64,000 nt of DNA from CAVVIH01 sp963748295. GTDB lineage: Bacteria > Acidobacteriota > Vicinamibacteria > Vicinamibacterales > 2-12-FULL-66-21. Position 1 is the first letter of the stretch; the number at the start of each line of letters is the position of its first letter. The notes under the pieces were generated by a model that was given only the letters and a program-made list of their open reading frames with translations, did not search any database and was not told the origin of the DNA. The DNA lies in the NCBI GenBank assembly GCA_963748295.1, contig CAVVIH010000002.1, forward strand, positions 496,001 to 560,000, in the 5' to 3' direction. A program made the position numbers and the translations under genes. Positions 37,516 through 47,314 of the stretch are shown piece by piece.

Positions 37516-40260
37516 CCCGCTGAGACGTTTTCCAGCCTTGGCAACGTTGCGGAGCGTGCGACATACGCGGCTCCGAATCCGACCAGCACGAAGAATCCGA
37601 GATACCAGAGCGCCAGCGAGCCGCGCCAGCTTGACAGATCCGTCGTCAGCGGCGCGCGCAGCAGGATGAAGTGCGTCGACAGCGCGGCGATGCTCGCGAG
37701 CAGGCCGAAGCGGATGATCACGGCAATCAGGATCGAGATGATTCCGGCGCCGATCGCCAGATCGAGCCTCGGCGTCCCTGCAGGGAACATGTTGGCGATC
37801 ACGACCGGCGTGTAAATCAACACGCCGATCGGCGCGGCGAGCCATGCACGTTTGAGCACCATCAGCAGCGCGACAATGCCGACGACCCCGAGCATGCCCT
37901 GCGAGAGCGCGTTGCCGATCGAACCAACAATGCCGCCGACGACGAAACGGGGACCGAGGAGCGCGCGCGTGTTCGAGACGATCGGCATCGGCTCGGGTAA
38001 TCCCCACATCGGCGGCAGCACGTTGTGGAGCCCGTAGAGAACCGTCATCGCGAGTCCGGCGGAGACGCCAATCAGCACGTCGGTTGCGACGCGCGAGTCG
38101 CGCCACTGGCCGCCGATCGCGCGCGTCCAGCCCATGAGGCTGTCCGGTGAATACTTTCGAACGTAGGGCTCCAGGCCGAGATAGGTGAGCCACAGGAGCG
38201 CCGAGTTGAACAGGCCGCCGCCAACCGCTCCGAAGAACCGCTGAGTGTCCGGTCCGAGCACGCCCACATGAGACGCGCCGAACAGCCAGCCCACGAGGTT
38301 CAACACGAACAGGATGCTGGCCGCGCGGAATGCGCCCCGGCGATCGCCGCGACCCAGCTTCACGTTGTGGCGGGCGAGCACGACGCCCGCGAGCATCAGC
38401 GCCGGCATGACGAGCGCGGCCACGTTCGCGATCACGAACTGAAACAGCGGGGGAGCGGAGGCCGGCGCCCGCGCCGACTGCGTCCACGGCCCGATGAGCG
38501 CGAAGAACACGGGACGTCCAGCCTGTGCCGCCGCCTCGACGCGAATCACGTCGTCCGTTCCGGTTCCCTGCAGCATCCCGTTCCATGCCTTGCGCTCGCT
38601 TGCGTACACTACCGGCACCATCTGGGAAGGCACCTCCGCGAAGCCGTCCATCGTGAAGCCGGCGGCCTCGAAGAGCGGCTTCCAGTTCGCAGGCGGATAT
38701 AAGATTTTCGCCTCGAGCGGCTGTGGAACGGCATGAAACTCCGACAGGCGTCCCGAAGCGTCCACGCCCAGGATTGTCATGTCGCCGACGTTCAGCGGCG
38801 GATTCTGTCCGATCACGTTGTTCTCGTCCCCGAGCGGAACCAGCAGCCGCGGGCTCGTCCGGTACCACAGCACGAGAGTCGGCGGCCCGCCGGTTTTCAG
38901 TCGCTTGAATCGATCGGGCGCCGCCGACGTCGATGCGATGTATCGCGGGTAGTCGAGAGAAAAGGAGAGCCCGTAAGCGCGGTCGAACCCGGGACCGTAG
39001 CCAAGCTTCTCCTGCGCTTCCCGCGCGCGATCGAGCAGCGCCTCCGGCGACTTCGGCGTGGGGATGATGTTGACGAGCATCACGCGCTGATAGAGCAGCA
39101 GCAGCGCGACCAGCGAGATGCCCACCCAGAGCGCGCCGGCGATCGCGCGCGGGAGCGAGATCGCGTCGCGCGAGCCCGCGGCCGCCACCATTTCGGGTGA
39201 GGGTGTTTCGCCCGCTGCGAGAGCGGCGGCCAATGGATCGCCGCCAGGCAGCGCCGCCGCGACCGCAAGCGCCGACGCCGGTCGCGCCGTCGGGCTGGGC
39301 TGAAGGCACCGCAGAATGGTGCGTTCGATCTCCGGTTCGAGATCCTTCACGATGGCCGACGGCGGTACGAACGCCGCCTGTTCGCGCTTGTTGATCAGCT
39401 CCGCCAGATTCTTGCCTTCGAGCGCGCGCTGGCCGGTGAAGATCTCGTACAGCACGAGGCCGAGCGAGTAGATGTCGCTGCGCGCCGTCACCTCGCTGCC
39501 GGCGAGCTGCTCCGGCGCCATGTACGCAGGAGTTCCCGCGCGGATCGCTTCACCGGAAATGCCAGCAAGGCCGAAATCGGTGATGCGCACTTTTCCGCTG
39601 CCGTCGAGCATCACGTTGGCGGGCTTGAAGTCGCGGTGGATGATCCCGCGCTCGTGCGCGGCGGCGAGGCCGGCGCAGATCTGCCGCGCGATTTCCAGCC
39701 CGCGGTCGGAAGGAAAGCGGCCGACGCGCTTGAGCAGCGCCGAGAGATCCTCGCCGTCGATGTATTCCATCGACAGGAACGTGTGGCCGTCCACCTCGTC
39801 GATGTCGTAAACGCGGCAGACGTTCGGATGGGCGACCTGACGCGCCATCCGCACCTCGGTGTGCAGCTGCATCAGCTTCGCCGGATCGCGGTCGACTTCC
39901 GCCGGCAGGAACTTCAGCGCGACGGGCTGTCCGAGCTTCAGATCGTCGGCGCGGTAGACCTCGCCCATGCCGCCGCGGCCAAGGCGTCCGACCACGCGGT
40001 AGCGGCCGCCGAGGAGCGGTGCCTGGTTGAAAGCGGCCGTGATCGATCGCGCCCGAGCTCGACAGCCAGCCGCTGGAGCCCGTTCCGTGCCGGACGCCGG
40101 ACGAAGTCGGGGAAGTCTTTCTCGCGCCGCTGCTGTCGTCCGCCAGCCGCGTCTGGTCGACCGATTCGCCGAGCGGCGTCCGGCATTGCGGACAGAAGCC
40201 GCCGGATTCACGCGGCAGGACGACTGCGCCGCAGTTCGGACACGAGACGATGTTGTCCAC
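37422..40260 (-). CDS. Serine/threonine protein kinase with zinc ribbon and polytopic membrane domain; one frameshift
   Basis: The N-terminus MDNIVSCPNCGAVVLPRESG with a second CPQC is a zinc ribbon. After a shift near 40045 comes a Hanks-type kinase: G-loop LGRGGMGEVYRADD, VALKFLP, catalytic HRDFKPANVMLDGSGK, DFG and the GTPAYMAPEQLAGSE loop. A membrane helix follows (LWVGISLVALLLLYQ), then a domain of about 230 residues with no recognisable motif, then about eight further helices to the C-terminus. The kinase is cytoplasmic; the rest may sense the envelope. The stop lies inside the convergent der gene, an unusual 94-bp overlap that a missed indel could explain. Confidence 0.87.
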
Positions 40261-40284
40261 CGGGGCGATTATAGGGTGTCAACT

Positions 40285-40516
40285 CCTCCGCCTACGCGCA
40301 CAGTGAATTCTCGGCGCTCCGGCGAGACCTCGCCGAAGCTTGCCGCTCGACGCTCGGCAAGCGGCGGCGGGCAACTCCCAATTCCGCAACTCCAACGGAC
40401 GCCTCCGCCTACGCGCCCAATGAATTCCCGGCGCTCCGGCGAGACCTCGCCGAAGCTTGCCACTCGACGCTCGGCAAGCGGCGGCGGGCAACTCCCAACT
40501 CACAACTCCCAAGTGC
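40285..40516. repeat. Two tandem copies of a 117-bp REP-like element
   Basis: Copy A begins at 40285 and copy B at 40402, both opening CCTCCGCCTACGCGC and ending in AACTCCC heptamers. Each contains two hairpins, CGGCGAG-AC-CTCGCCG and GCTTGCC(G/A)...CGGCAAGC. The copies differ at only a few positions up to the heptamer tail. They fill the region between the divergent kinase and MerR genes, so part must overlap the kinase promoter. Confidence 0.85.
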
Positions 40517-40519
40517 TGC

Positions 40520-40525
40520 TATACT
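40520..40525 (+). promoter_or_regulatory. Candidate -10 box of the MerR-family gene
   Basis: TATACT ends 13 nt before the ATG, which would leave a leader of about 7 nt, so the message may be leaderless. No -35 match is found; the AACTCCC units of the REP-like element occupy that position, and MerR-type promoters often lack a good -35 spacing. Confidence 0.4.
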
Positions 40526-40538
40526 TTGTAGGGTTTTG

Positions 40539-41048
40539 ATGGGCCAGGTCGAGATCCCGAACCGCTCGTTGTTCAGGCAGCCCGAGGTTTGCGAGCTTGC
40601 GAGCATCCAGCCGTACGTGCTGCGCTCGTGGGAAGCGGAGTTTCCCGATCTCGGGGTGACGCGCACCGAAGGCGGCCAGCGCGTCTACCGCAAAGCCGAC
40701 GTCGAGCGGGTGCTGCGGATCAAGCAGCTGCTGTTCGTCGAAGGCCTGACGCTGGCGGGCGCGCGGCGCAAGATGGCCGAGGAGACCGCCGGCCCGGTCG
40801 AAGAATCAGGGATGGGCGGCCTGGCGGAGCTGTTCGGCCGCGACATGCGCGAGCGGATCCTGCAGGTCAAGCAGGGCCTGAAGTCGCTCGCGGGCCTGCT
40901 GTCGCGCTCGCCCGGGCACCGGGGCGGCAACGGCGAGCTGTTCGACCTCGAGACCGCGCCGCCGCCGAAGGCAACGGCGAAGCCGCAACCGCAGCAGCAC
41001 CATCAGCCGCACGGCAAGAAGGGCAAGGCAAAGAAGAAGAAGAAGTGA
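40539..41048 (+). CDS. MerR family transcriptional regulator
   Basis: A 169-residue regulator. The winged helix-turn-helix reads FRQPEVCELASIQPYVLRSW and TRTEGGQRVYRKADVERVLR, the MerR signature. A short coiled helix follows (EGLTLAGARRKMAEE), then a linker and a His/Gln/Lys-rich C-terminus ending in a run of lysines. There are no effector cysteines as in metal-sensing MerR proteins. Comparable short proteins act on cell-cycle or carotenoid genes. The ATG is used; a TTG just before it is an alternative. It may control the REP-containing upstream region or the kinase gene. Confidence 0.85.
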   Translation: MGQVEIPNRSLFRQPEVCELASIQPYVLRSWEAEFPDLGVTRTEGGQRVYRKADVERVLRIKQLLFVEGLTLAGARRKMAEETAGPVEESGMGGLAELFGRDMRERILQVKQGLKSLAGLLSRSPGHRGGNGELFDLETAPPPKATAKPQPQQHHQPHGKKGKAKKKKK

Positions 41049-41139
41049 AAAGTAAGAAGTTAGAAGAAGTAAGAAGTACGGGATGTTCGCACTCCGAAGT
41101 ACACTTCTAACTTGGTACTTCTTACTTCCAACTTCAAAT
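41049..41139. repeat. Inverted heptamer array, GAAGTAA arm and TTACTTC arm, upstream of tRNA-Pro
   Basis: GAAAAGTAAGAAGTTAGAAG followed by AAGTAAGAAGT forms the left arm, and ACACTTCTAACTTGGTACTT followed by CTTACTTCCAACTTC forms the right arm, both in 7-bp register, around a 17-nt centre. The right arm ends about 3 bp before the tRNA. An array of the same unit precedes tRNA-Gly. Confidence 0.87.
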
Positions 41140-41141
41140 TA

Positions 41142-41218
41142 CGGGATGTAGCGCAGCCTGGTAGCGCACCTGACTGGGGGTCAGGGGGTCCCGGGTTCGA
41201 ATCCCGGCATCCCGACCA
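41142..41218 (+). tRNA. tRNA-Pro (anticodon GGG)
   Basis: The acceptor stem CGGGATG pairs with CATCCCG; the D arm contains GCGCAGCCTGGTAGCGC; the anticodon stem CCTGA/TCAGG encloses loop CTGGGGG with anticodon GGG; the T arm is CCGGGTTCGAATCCCGG. CCA is encoded at 41216-41218. The 5' end directly follows the GAAGTAA-type array, and a terminator-like hairpin follows. Confidence 0.97.
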
Positions 41219-41245
41219 AATTCCTTCGCAATTAGTGGGTCACAG

Positions 41246-41275
41246 CCGCCGCCTCCGTGGGCGGCGGTTCTGTTT
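41246..41275 (+). terminator. Rho-independent terminator after tRNA-Pro
   Basis: CCGCCGCC and GGCGGCGG form an 8-bp GC stem with loop TCCGTG, followed by TTCTGTTT. The position 27 bp beyond the CCA end fits termination of the tRNA transcript. Confidence 0.7.
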
Positions 41276-41332
41276 GTGCGAGGTCTGTGCGAGCCAGATT
41301 GACCTGCCCCTGACCTCTTCTGCAATCTCTTA

Positions 41333-41865
41333 TCAAGGTGTATAGCGGGTGAAGATGAAGTCGCGTCCTTTGACAGCCTCGTGGCAGGGAAAGCACGTCT
41401 TCATACCTGACGCAGGGCTCGGTTTGCCGTCCTTATCGAATGACGAGTACCCCCAGCCGCCCGTCGCGGCGTATTTCTTGAGTCCTTGACCATGAACTGA
41501 AGGTAGAACTCCGTGGGGGCGCCTGCCACGAAAGATTGGGCACGGCCGAAGGCCTTGTTGTTTTCCTCCGACGGGACGTAGCTCCAGGCGATTCGGCCAA
41601 CGATCGCGCCTTCCGGGAACGGGAGCTTTCCCGCCCGATATGCGTTGATCGCCACGTCGTTCCCCAGAATGGCGCGAATATCGTTGAGGTCGCCCTCTTC
41701 GTGGGCCACCGAGACCACCTTCCAGTCGCGGTATCCAGCCGGAACCTCGGTTACGAAGATCGGGGCGGCCTCTTGAGCCGTGGCGTGGCGAGACGTGGTC
41801 GCCGTAAAGGCCACAACGCCCACGAATGTCGCAGCCGCAACCAGCAAGACAGTGATTCGTCTCAT
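41333..41865 (-). CDS. Cytochrome P460-family c-type haem protein; one frameshift
   Basis: A secreted protein of about 177 residues. The signal peptide is MRRITVLLVAAATFVGVVAF, with cleavage near TAQEA. The P460 domain has VPAGYRDWKVVSVAHEEGDL, DVAINAYRAGKLPFPEGAIV and RIAWSYVPSEENNKAFGRAQ. After a shift near 41490 it ends GMKTCFPCHEAVKGRDFIFT, with the haem-binding CFPCH. The family includes hydroxylamine-oxidising cytochrome P460 and cytochrome c'-beta; in soil bacteria many members have unknown roles in NO or N-oxide handling. The start has an excellent GGAGGAG site. The downstream neighbour is tRNA-Pro. Confidence 0.85.
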
Positions 41866-41940
41866 GGCAACTCCTCCTTCATTACTTTTGGAGTAGACCG
41901 CCGAGCGTATGTGCGGCCAACGCCTGGCGCAAGCGGGCGT

Positions 41941-42168
41941 TTAGTTTGACTGACCGGAGCGAATAATGACACCTGTCCCGATTGCAACCCCAACGACTTT
42001 GCTTGGGACCATGATCGTGTTCGCCATATGGCAGCGCGGACAGGTCCACGGGTGTTCCTCCACCGGGCCATCCGGCGTCCGTCCGTCTAGCAGGACATTC
42101 GCTTGTCCGTGACAACGCGCGCACTTGGTTCCGATCGGCTTCACATTTCCTATGTCCATGAATGGCAA
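41941..42168 (-). CDS. Small zinc-ribbon protein (two CxxC pairs)
   Basis: An open reading frame of 75 codons with GTKCARCHGQANVLLDG and HPWTCPRCHMANTIMVPSK, two CxxCH knuckles about 30 residues apart, then a hydrophobic GVAIGTGVIIRSG end. The spacing suits zinc rather than two haems, although both sites are formally CxxCH, so haem cannot be dismissed given the neighbouring cytochrome. The start is either the TTG at 42168 or the ATG at 42159; a frame shift near 42165 would join it to an upstream hydrophobic stretch (FVAALNLVGYVYW). Confidence 0.55.
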   Translation of the reverse strand: MPFMDIGNVKPIGTKCARCHGQANVLLDGRTPDGPVEEHPWTCPRCHMANTIMVPSKVVGVAIGTGVIIRSGQSN

Positions 42169-42201
42169 CCGATAGACGCCAATAGACGTATCCGACCAAA
42201 T

Positions 42202-42430
42202 TCAACGCGGCAACGAACGCACGTCCCGCAAGAGTCGTTCTGCCTCCCACGCGCGTGCTCCGGAAGCGCGATCGTGGCCGTCAGCGTTTTCATCGCTTCC
42301 TCGATATTCCCGGTCCGGAGGTAGGCCTTCGCCAGATAGAAATGCGCGTCCTCGCGATACGGCGAATCGCCGAGCGCGATCGTCCGGCGCAGGCTCTCGA
42401 TCGCAACATATCCGATCTCGATCGTCGATG
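42202..42430 (-). pseudogene. 3' remnant of a TPR-protein gene
   Basis: On the minus strand, across one frame change, the sequence reads AIESLRRTIALGDSPYREDA, YLAKAYLRTGNIEEAMKTLT and WEAERLLRDVRSLPR before TGA. That is the last one or two tetratricopeptide repeats of a larger protein. No upstream part exists in this window, so the gene is truncated. Confidence 0.55.
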
Positions 42431-42682
42431 GAACGGCATCGGATGGTCAGCACTCGATCAGGGTCCAGGCCGCGTGGGGATCTCAGACGGTCACGCGCGT
42501 GAAGATCGCGCGGCTGAAGTCACCTGGTGTCGCGGGTGAGTCGGGGAACTTCACGATTCAGCCGTGACGGGGGTCGAGCGAGCCCGGCATCGGCGCGACT
42601 ATCGCCGGTGCCGGGTGTTCACGGACTCGCGACGGCAACTCTGCGCTAGAATCCTACCCGTGCGGCCTGCCGGCGATCGCTC

Positions 42683-44140
42683 ATGCCTACTCGTCGAATC
42701 CTGATCACCAACGTCACGCTCGCGAGCCGCACAGGGACGGAGACCGCTCTGCGCGATCTGGCCTTTGGTTTCAAGGCGGCCGGCCAGAACCCATGGTGTA
42801 CTCGCCGGAGCTCGGCGGGATTGCTGACGAGATCCGCCGCCGGCATCCCGGTGTTCTCGCAGCTGCAGGACGCACCGGAAGAACCGGACATCGTTCACGG
42901 AAACCATCACGTCGAGACCGTCGCAGCGGTGCTGCAGTTTCGGAATGCACGCTGCCTGTTCGTCTGCCACGACCGGCGCGCGCACATGTCGGCCCCTCCA
43001 CGCATGGGCAGGATCCTGCGCTACGTGGCGGTCGACAATAACTGTCTCGAGCGATTGACCGAGCAGTACCGAATTCCCGAACCTCTCACCCGTGTGATTT
43101 ACAACGCCGTTGACACCAGCCGGTTCGTTCCGCGTCCGCCGCTGCCGCCCGCCCCAGCGCGCCCTCGTCTTCAGCAATTACGCCGGGGCCGGCCACGTAC
43201 CTCGAGGCCGTCGAGATGCCTGCGCGCGGATGAACCTCCCGTCGATGTCGTCGGGTCCGGTGCGGCCAACAGTTCGACCGTTCCGGAAGAGTCCTCCGCC
43301 GGTACGATCTCGTCTTTGCGAAAGCCCGGTGCGCCCTCGAGGCGATGGCCGTTGGCCCGGCGGTCGTGCTCGCCGATACCTCGGGCATCGGTCCACTCGT
43401 CACCAGCGCCGACGTCGCCGAGTTCCGGCGTTGGAATTTCGGCGCGCGGCTTTTGCGTGACGCGTCCCGATCCCGTTGCGATTGCGCGGCAGGTGCAGCG
43501 ATACGATGCGGACGATGCGGCGGCGGTGAGCCGGTACATTCGCGACCGCGCCGACCTCGCGGGCGCCGTCGAACGCTATCTTCATCTGTACGAGGAGCTG
43601 ATGCACGAGCCACTCGCCGCGACCGGAATTGCCGGAGAACTCGACGAATACCTCCGACATACCGCGGCGAGAATGGCGCAGATGGAGCTGGAGCTGGCGG
43701 AGTACCGGCGCCGCAGCGCATGCCGGCGCTGCCCGACGCCGTCTGCGCGCAGCTGCGACTTGCGATCCGGCAGTGTCCGGCATTCGCCGTGTGCGGGAGC
43801 ACCGCGGACGTTCGCGTGGAGGTCGAGAACGGCAGCCGCGAAGAGCTCGGCAGCTTTCCTCCCTTTCCCGTGCAGCTGTCGTATCGCTGGTTCAGGGACG
43901 GCGCCGACGAAGCGGTCGTCGCCGAGGGCCTGCGTACAGCGTTGCGGCCGCCCGTTTCGCCTGGCGGCACCGCCGCGTACTGGATGCGGATCGCGGCCCC
44001 CGCCGCTCCCGGCCGCTATCGGCTCCGCGTCACGCTGGTTCAGGAATTCGTGAGATGGCTCGATGAAGCTGCCGCTGTTTCCGGGCGCGGAAGCAGCGGT
44101 TGTCGTCGGCTCCTCGCTGGCCGTCCAGGGTTCCGTCTGA
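42683..44140 (+). CDS. Glycosyltransferase family 4 with C-terminal Ig-like domain; frameshifted
   Basis: The N-terminal GT-B domain reads ILITNVTLASRTGTETALRD, PDIVHGNHHVETVAAVLQFR and YVAVDNNCLERLTEQY, then RVIYNAVDTSRFVPR. The C-terminal Rossmann domain appears after shifts as ALVFSNYAGAG, DLVFAKARCALEAMAVGPAV and RWNFGARLL, with an unusual SNYAG strand in place of the common VGRL. A second part, near residue 350 on, reads VRVEVENGSREELGSFPPFP and GRYRLRVTLVQEFVRWLDE, an immunoglobulin-like beta domain. The 3' end is uncertain; a shift near 44072 would give TGA at 44140. It is not part of the main polysaccharide locus. Confidence 0.72.
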
Positions 44141-44909
44141 TTCGAGGCCGCCGCGATCGCGTGTGCGACCGGACCCACATGGTCCCGATAGCGAATCACG
44201 TCGGCGTAGCGGCCTTCAGTGACGCGCTTCTCTCCAAAGCGTTCGTAGACGGGAGCTGCCTGCTCGAAGTGTGCCAGGTGCAGCGTCGTCGCGGCCGGGC
44301 GCAGGCACTCGGTCGCGAAGGCTTGCCGGCCATGACGGGCGATCGCCGCCTCCACCTCCGAACGCATCTCCACATACGGCGCGCCGCCGCGAGCTTCCGC
44401 TCGAACGCCACGTCGTCGAGCCGGATAATCGAGCGATCCCGGGCGGGGAGCCTGGGTGGGCGGGCCGTCCAGCAGGAACTCGTAGTTGTGCACGTCGCGT
44501 CCCGTCCCCCGGCGGACGATGTCGACGGCGCCGTCGACGATCAGCCGGCAGACATCGTGGGCCGGATTGAATCCTTCGACCGCGTCTCCGGCGATGCAAT
44601 CCACGCCCGCCTGTTCGAGCGCGTCCGCAAGCTCTTGCGCGATCGCGACGAACACGTCGACGCGTCCCTCGAGCAGCAGCCGGTAGATCTCTTTGTCCGG
44701 ATAGCGGCCGTAGATAGGTCCGATCGCCGCGCCGACGTCGTGGAGCAGCCGGTGGTCGAAGACAGGCGTGAGGTCGCCGCGCCTCCGGAGCCGTCGGTCA
44801 GGCAGCAGTAGATCGGCTGATGCTGCTCGATCCAGTGATAGACCATCAATTCGTGACCTGGATGCGCGACGACAACGGCGATCGCGCTGGGCGATGGCAA
44901 GGCGGTCAT
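44141..44909 (-). CDS. PIG-L-like deacetylase family protein; frameshifted
   Basis: It opens MTALPSPSAIAVVVAHPGHE, aligning with the zinc-binding HPDDE motif of PIG-L deacetylases but with HPGHE in its place. Next come VYHWIEQHQPIYCCLTDGSG and, after a shift near 44775, IAQELADALEQAGVDCIAGD and AVEGFNPAHDVCRLIVDGAV with the metal-site histidine. The C-terminal half shows FATECLRPAATTLHLAHFEQ and YADVIRYRDHVGP. The substrate may be an amide of an N-acetyl sugar. The stop codon could not be fixed, since the frame continues into the convergent GT4 gene. Confidence 0.65.
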
Positions 44910-44989
44910 GCTTGTCGGTTGATCCACGCGGCCGGCGCGGCGGCAACATCTTACAGCAGGATCGAGGATCTGGATCGGGTCGAACGCCG

Positions 44990-46656
44990 TCAAGACGCGG
45001 AAAGCTTCAGATCGAGGGCGTGCGTCTCGCCCTCCGACAGCGTGAACGGCGTCCCAGTTGGCGCCATGACTCGAGCAGATCCGGATCCCGTTCCTCGCCA
45101 GGCTCGAGATATCCCACGGCAATCGCCAGATACCGGCCGGGCGGCAGCCCCTGGATCGTGAATCGGCCGTGCTGATCGGGACGCGCGCTCTCGATGAAGC
45201 GCGAGTGCGGCCCCCACTTCTCGGCATCGTCGGCGAATACGACCACGGTGGCGTCGAGAGCCACGCCGCCGCGATCGTCCGAAACACGCGCCCGAGACTG
45301 TGGTGAACCGCTCGGTCAACTCGATCTCGAGTCCGTCGATGTCCGTAGTGAAGTCCAATAGCGTGTCGGTGACGTCGATGCCTTCCAGCCGGACGCGCTT
45401 CATATGCCAATCGCCCAGTGTGCCAGCGCGGATGAAGCCACGGCCTCTGAGCCCTGCAGTTCGAACGTCCAGTCGTCACGGGTGACCGGCGCAGACCGCC
45501 CGCTCATGTCGGCCATGCGGATCTGATCCACGAAGGTCGGCATCACGAACGACCTGAGACGGGCGAAGCCCTTCGGAGGGTCGCCCGTGTCGAAGCGGAT
45601 CCGGCCCCGTACCGTCGCGCCTTTCGACAGCAGCAGGGTTACGCCGCCACGTCGGAGCCATCGACGACGACCTCCGTCAACGCGAACTCCGACCCTGACA
45701 TGAGTGCGCCTCGACCAGTAGGTGCCGGGAAGCAGCCCGGCGATCGCGAACGATCCGTCGCCGCGGCCGATGGCCATCGCCGATGGCCATAGGCCTCCGG
45801 GCCGCCGATCTCTCGAGCGCTCACGAACGTGAATGGGCCGGATCGAGGCATGGCCGGAGCCGCGGACGACGCCGCGAATGTCGCCGTCGCCGCGCGGGCG
45901 AGCGCGATCATGATCCCGGGCACCTCCTGGCCAACGCCGACCGTGACCCGCTGTGCCGCGCTCGCGAGCGGCGTGCCGGGATAGTAGGTCGGCACGTACC
46001 GGATACGATCTCTCGAGCCGAGGTCCATCTCGTGGAACTTCGCGACGATCACGTAGTCGCCTGGCGGCACGCCGAAAATCCTGAACTCTCCGCGGTCGTC
46101 CGTGGAGCTGCCGCTCTGCGTCGACCAATCGCCTGGCGCCATCGATGTACCGCGGCCGGGAGAGTGAAACGGACACGCTCACGACCGCCTCGCCGGCTTC
46201 GTCGACGACGCGTCCCGTGACCACTGCCGCCTGGCGGCAGCGCGAAGTCGATGTTCTGGAGCACGGCGCCTTCGCCGAGCTCCAGCGGCGTCCACGTTCG
46301 AACGGTCGCCGCTGACCGTAGGCGACCTCGACATACCCGCCACGTGATGCCTTGAGCTGGTAGCGCCCGGCGGGGAGCTGCGTCAGCTCATACCGCCCTT
46401 CGGCGTCCGTCATGGTCGCGGCGGGGCCCATGGGATTATCCGTGCTCCATTCCTCCACGCGGACTTGCGCGCGGCGCAGCGGTTCGCCCGTATCGGCGCG
46501 GGTGACGCGCCCGCGAATCACGCCCGTTCCCTCACGTGGCTTCGGCGGCTGATCTCGCTTAGGCAGCTGTGCGTTCATTGCCGTGGCCGAGAGGAACAGG
46601 CCGACGAGGATGACGGCAGGCAGGGGAGTGTGCGAAACAACAGGTCTTCTGATCAT
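44990..46656 (-). CDS. Secreted carboxypeptidase-regulatory-like domain protein; frameshifted
   Basis: The signal peptide is in MIRRPVVSHTPLPAVILVGL and FLSATAMNAQ. At least three prealbumin-like beta domains follow: GVIRGRVTRADTGEPLRRAQ with GRYELTQLPAGRYQLKASRG; VTGRVVDEAGEAVVSVSVSL with GEFRIFGVPPGDYVIVAKFH; and near the end DQHGRFTIQGLPPGRYLAIA. The protein ends ETHALDLKLSAS. Breaks near 46300, 46210, 46165, 45865, 45765, 45650, 45400, 45290 and 45050. Such proteins are abundant outer-surface or periplasmic modules in Acidobacteriota; their ligands are unknown. Confidence 0.78.
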
Positions 46657-46740
46657 CGAAATCGTCTCGCGCAGCGCGCCGGTATTGTAGAGCGAAGGCG
46701 CCACTCCCACTAATGAGCTTTGCCGCCGCCACTGAGGTTA

Positions 46741-46775
46741 CTTCAGCATTCGATATTCGAACTTCAGCATTCCCT
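46741..46775. repeat. Heptamer array, unit CTTCAGC/ATTCGAA
   Basis: CTTCAGC, ATTCGAT, ATTCGAA, CTTCAGC and ATTCCCT follow in exact 7-bp register upstream of a secreted-protein gene and about 85 bp from the divergent carboxypeptidase-like gene. Confidence 0.7.
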
Positions 46776-46811
46776 TGTGATACGTTCTCCGCGTTCCGCA
46801 AAGGAGAACGA

Positions 46812-47314
46812 ATGACACTGAGACTTACGCGCGTCGTCACGGCGTTCGCGGCGTCAATACTCGTCCTGACGGCTCTAGCTGCCGCGCAATCCAAGGACCC
46901 CTTCGTCGGCACCTGGCATTTGAACGTCGCCAAGAGTAAGTACAACCCGGGTCCCGGCCCGAAGGCCACGACATCCACCTACGAAATGGCGGGGAAGGGT
47001 TACAAGATCTCTGTCAAGACGGAACCAGCGTCGGGTGCGGCCCAGGAGTGGTCCTATACCACGAACCTCGACGGCAAGGATTCGCCAATCACCGGAAACA
47101 ATCCCAATGCGGATACCGCGGCGGCGAAACGCATCGATGCAAACACGCTCGAGATCGTGAACAAGAAGGGCGGCAAGGTCTGTCCACGCAGAAGAACGTC
47201 GTCTCGGCGGACGGCAAGACGCGCACGGTGACGACGACGGGCACTGATGCGCAGGGGCAGAAGATTAATAACGTTGCCGTGTACAAAAACATTAGAAACG
47301 TGCCAGGTAGATGA
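46812..47314 (+). CDS. Conserved secreted hypothetical protein; one or two frameshifts
   Basis: A signal peptide, MTLRLTRVVTAFAASILVLT with cleavage after LAAAQ, is followed by a small beta-rich domain beginning DPFVGTWHLNVAKSKYNPGP and containing YEMAGKGYKISVKTEPAS and KRIDANTLEIVNKKGGKV. A shift near 47182 leads to QKNVVSADGKTRTVTTTGTD. The family is frequent in Acidobacteriota but without known function. The ATG has AAGGAG 6 nt upstream. The natural end may be near 47295 (VYKKH) if one A is missing at 47287; otherwise 47314. It converges with, and slightly overlaps, the next gene. Confidence 0.75.
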
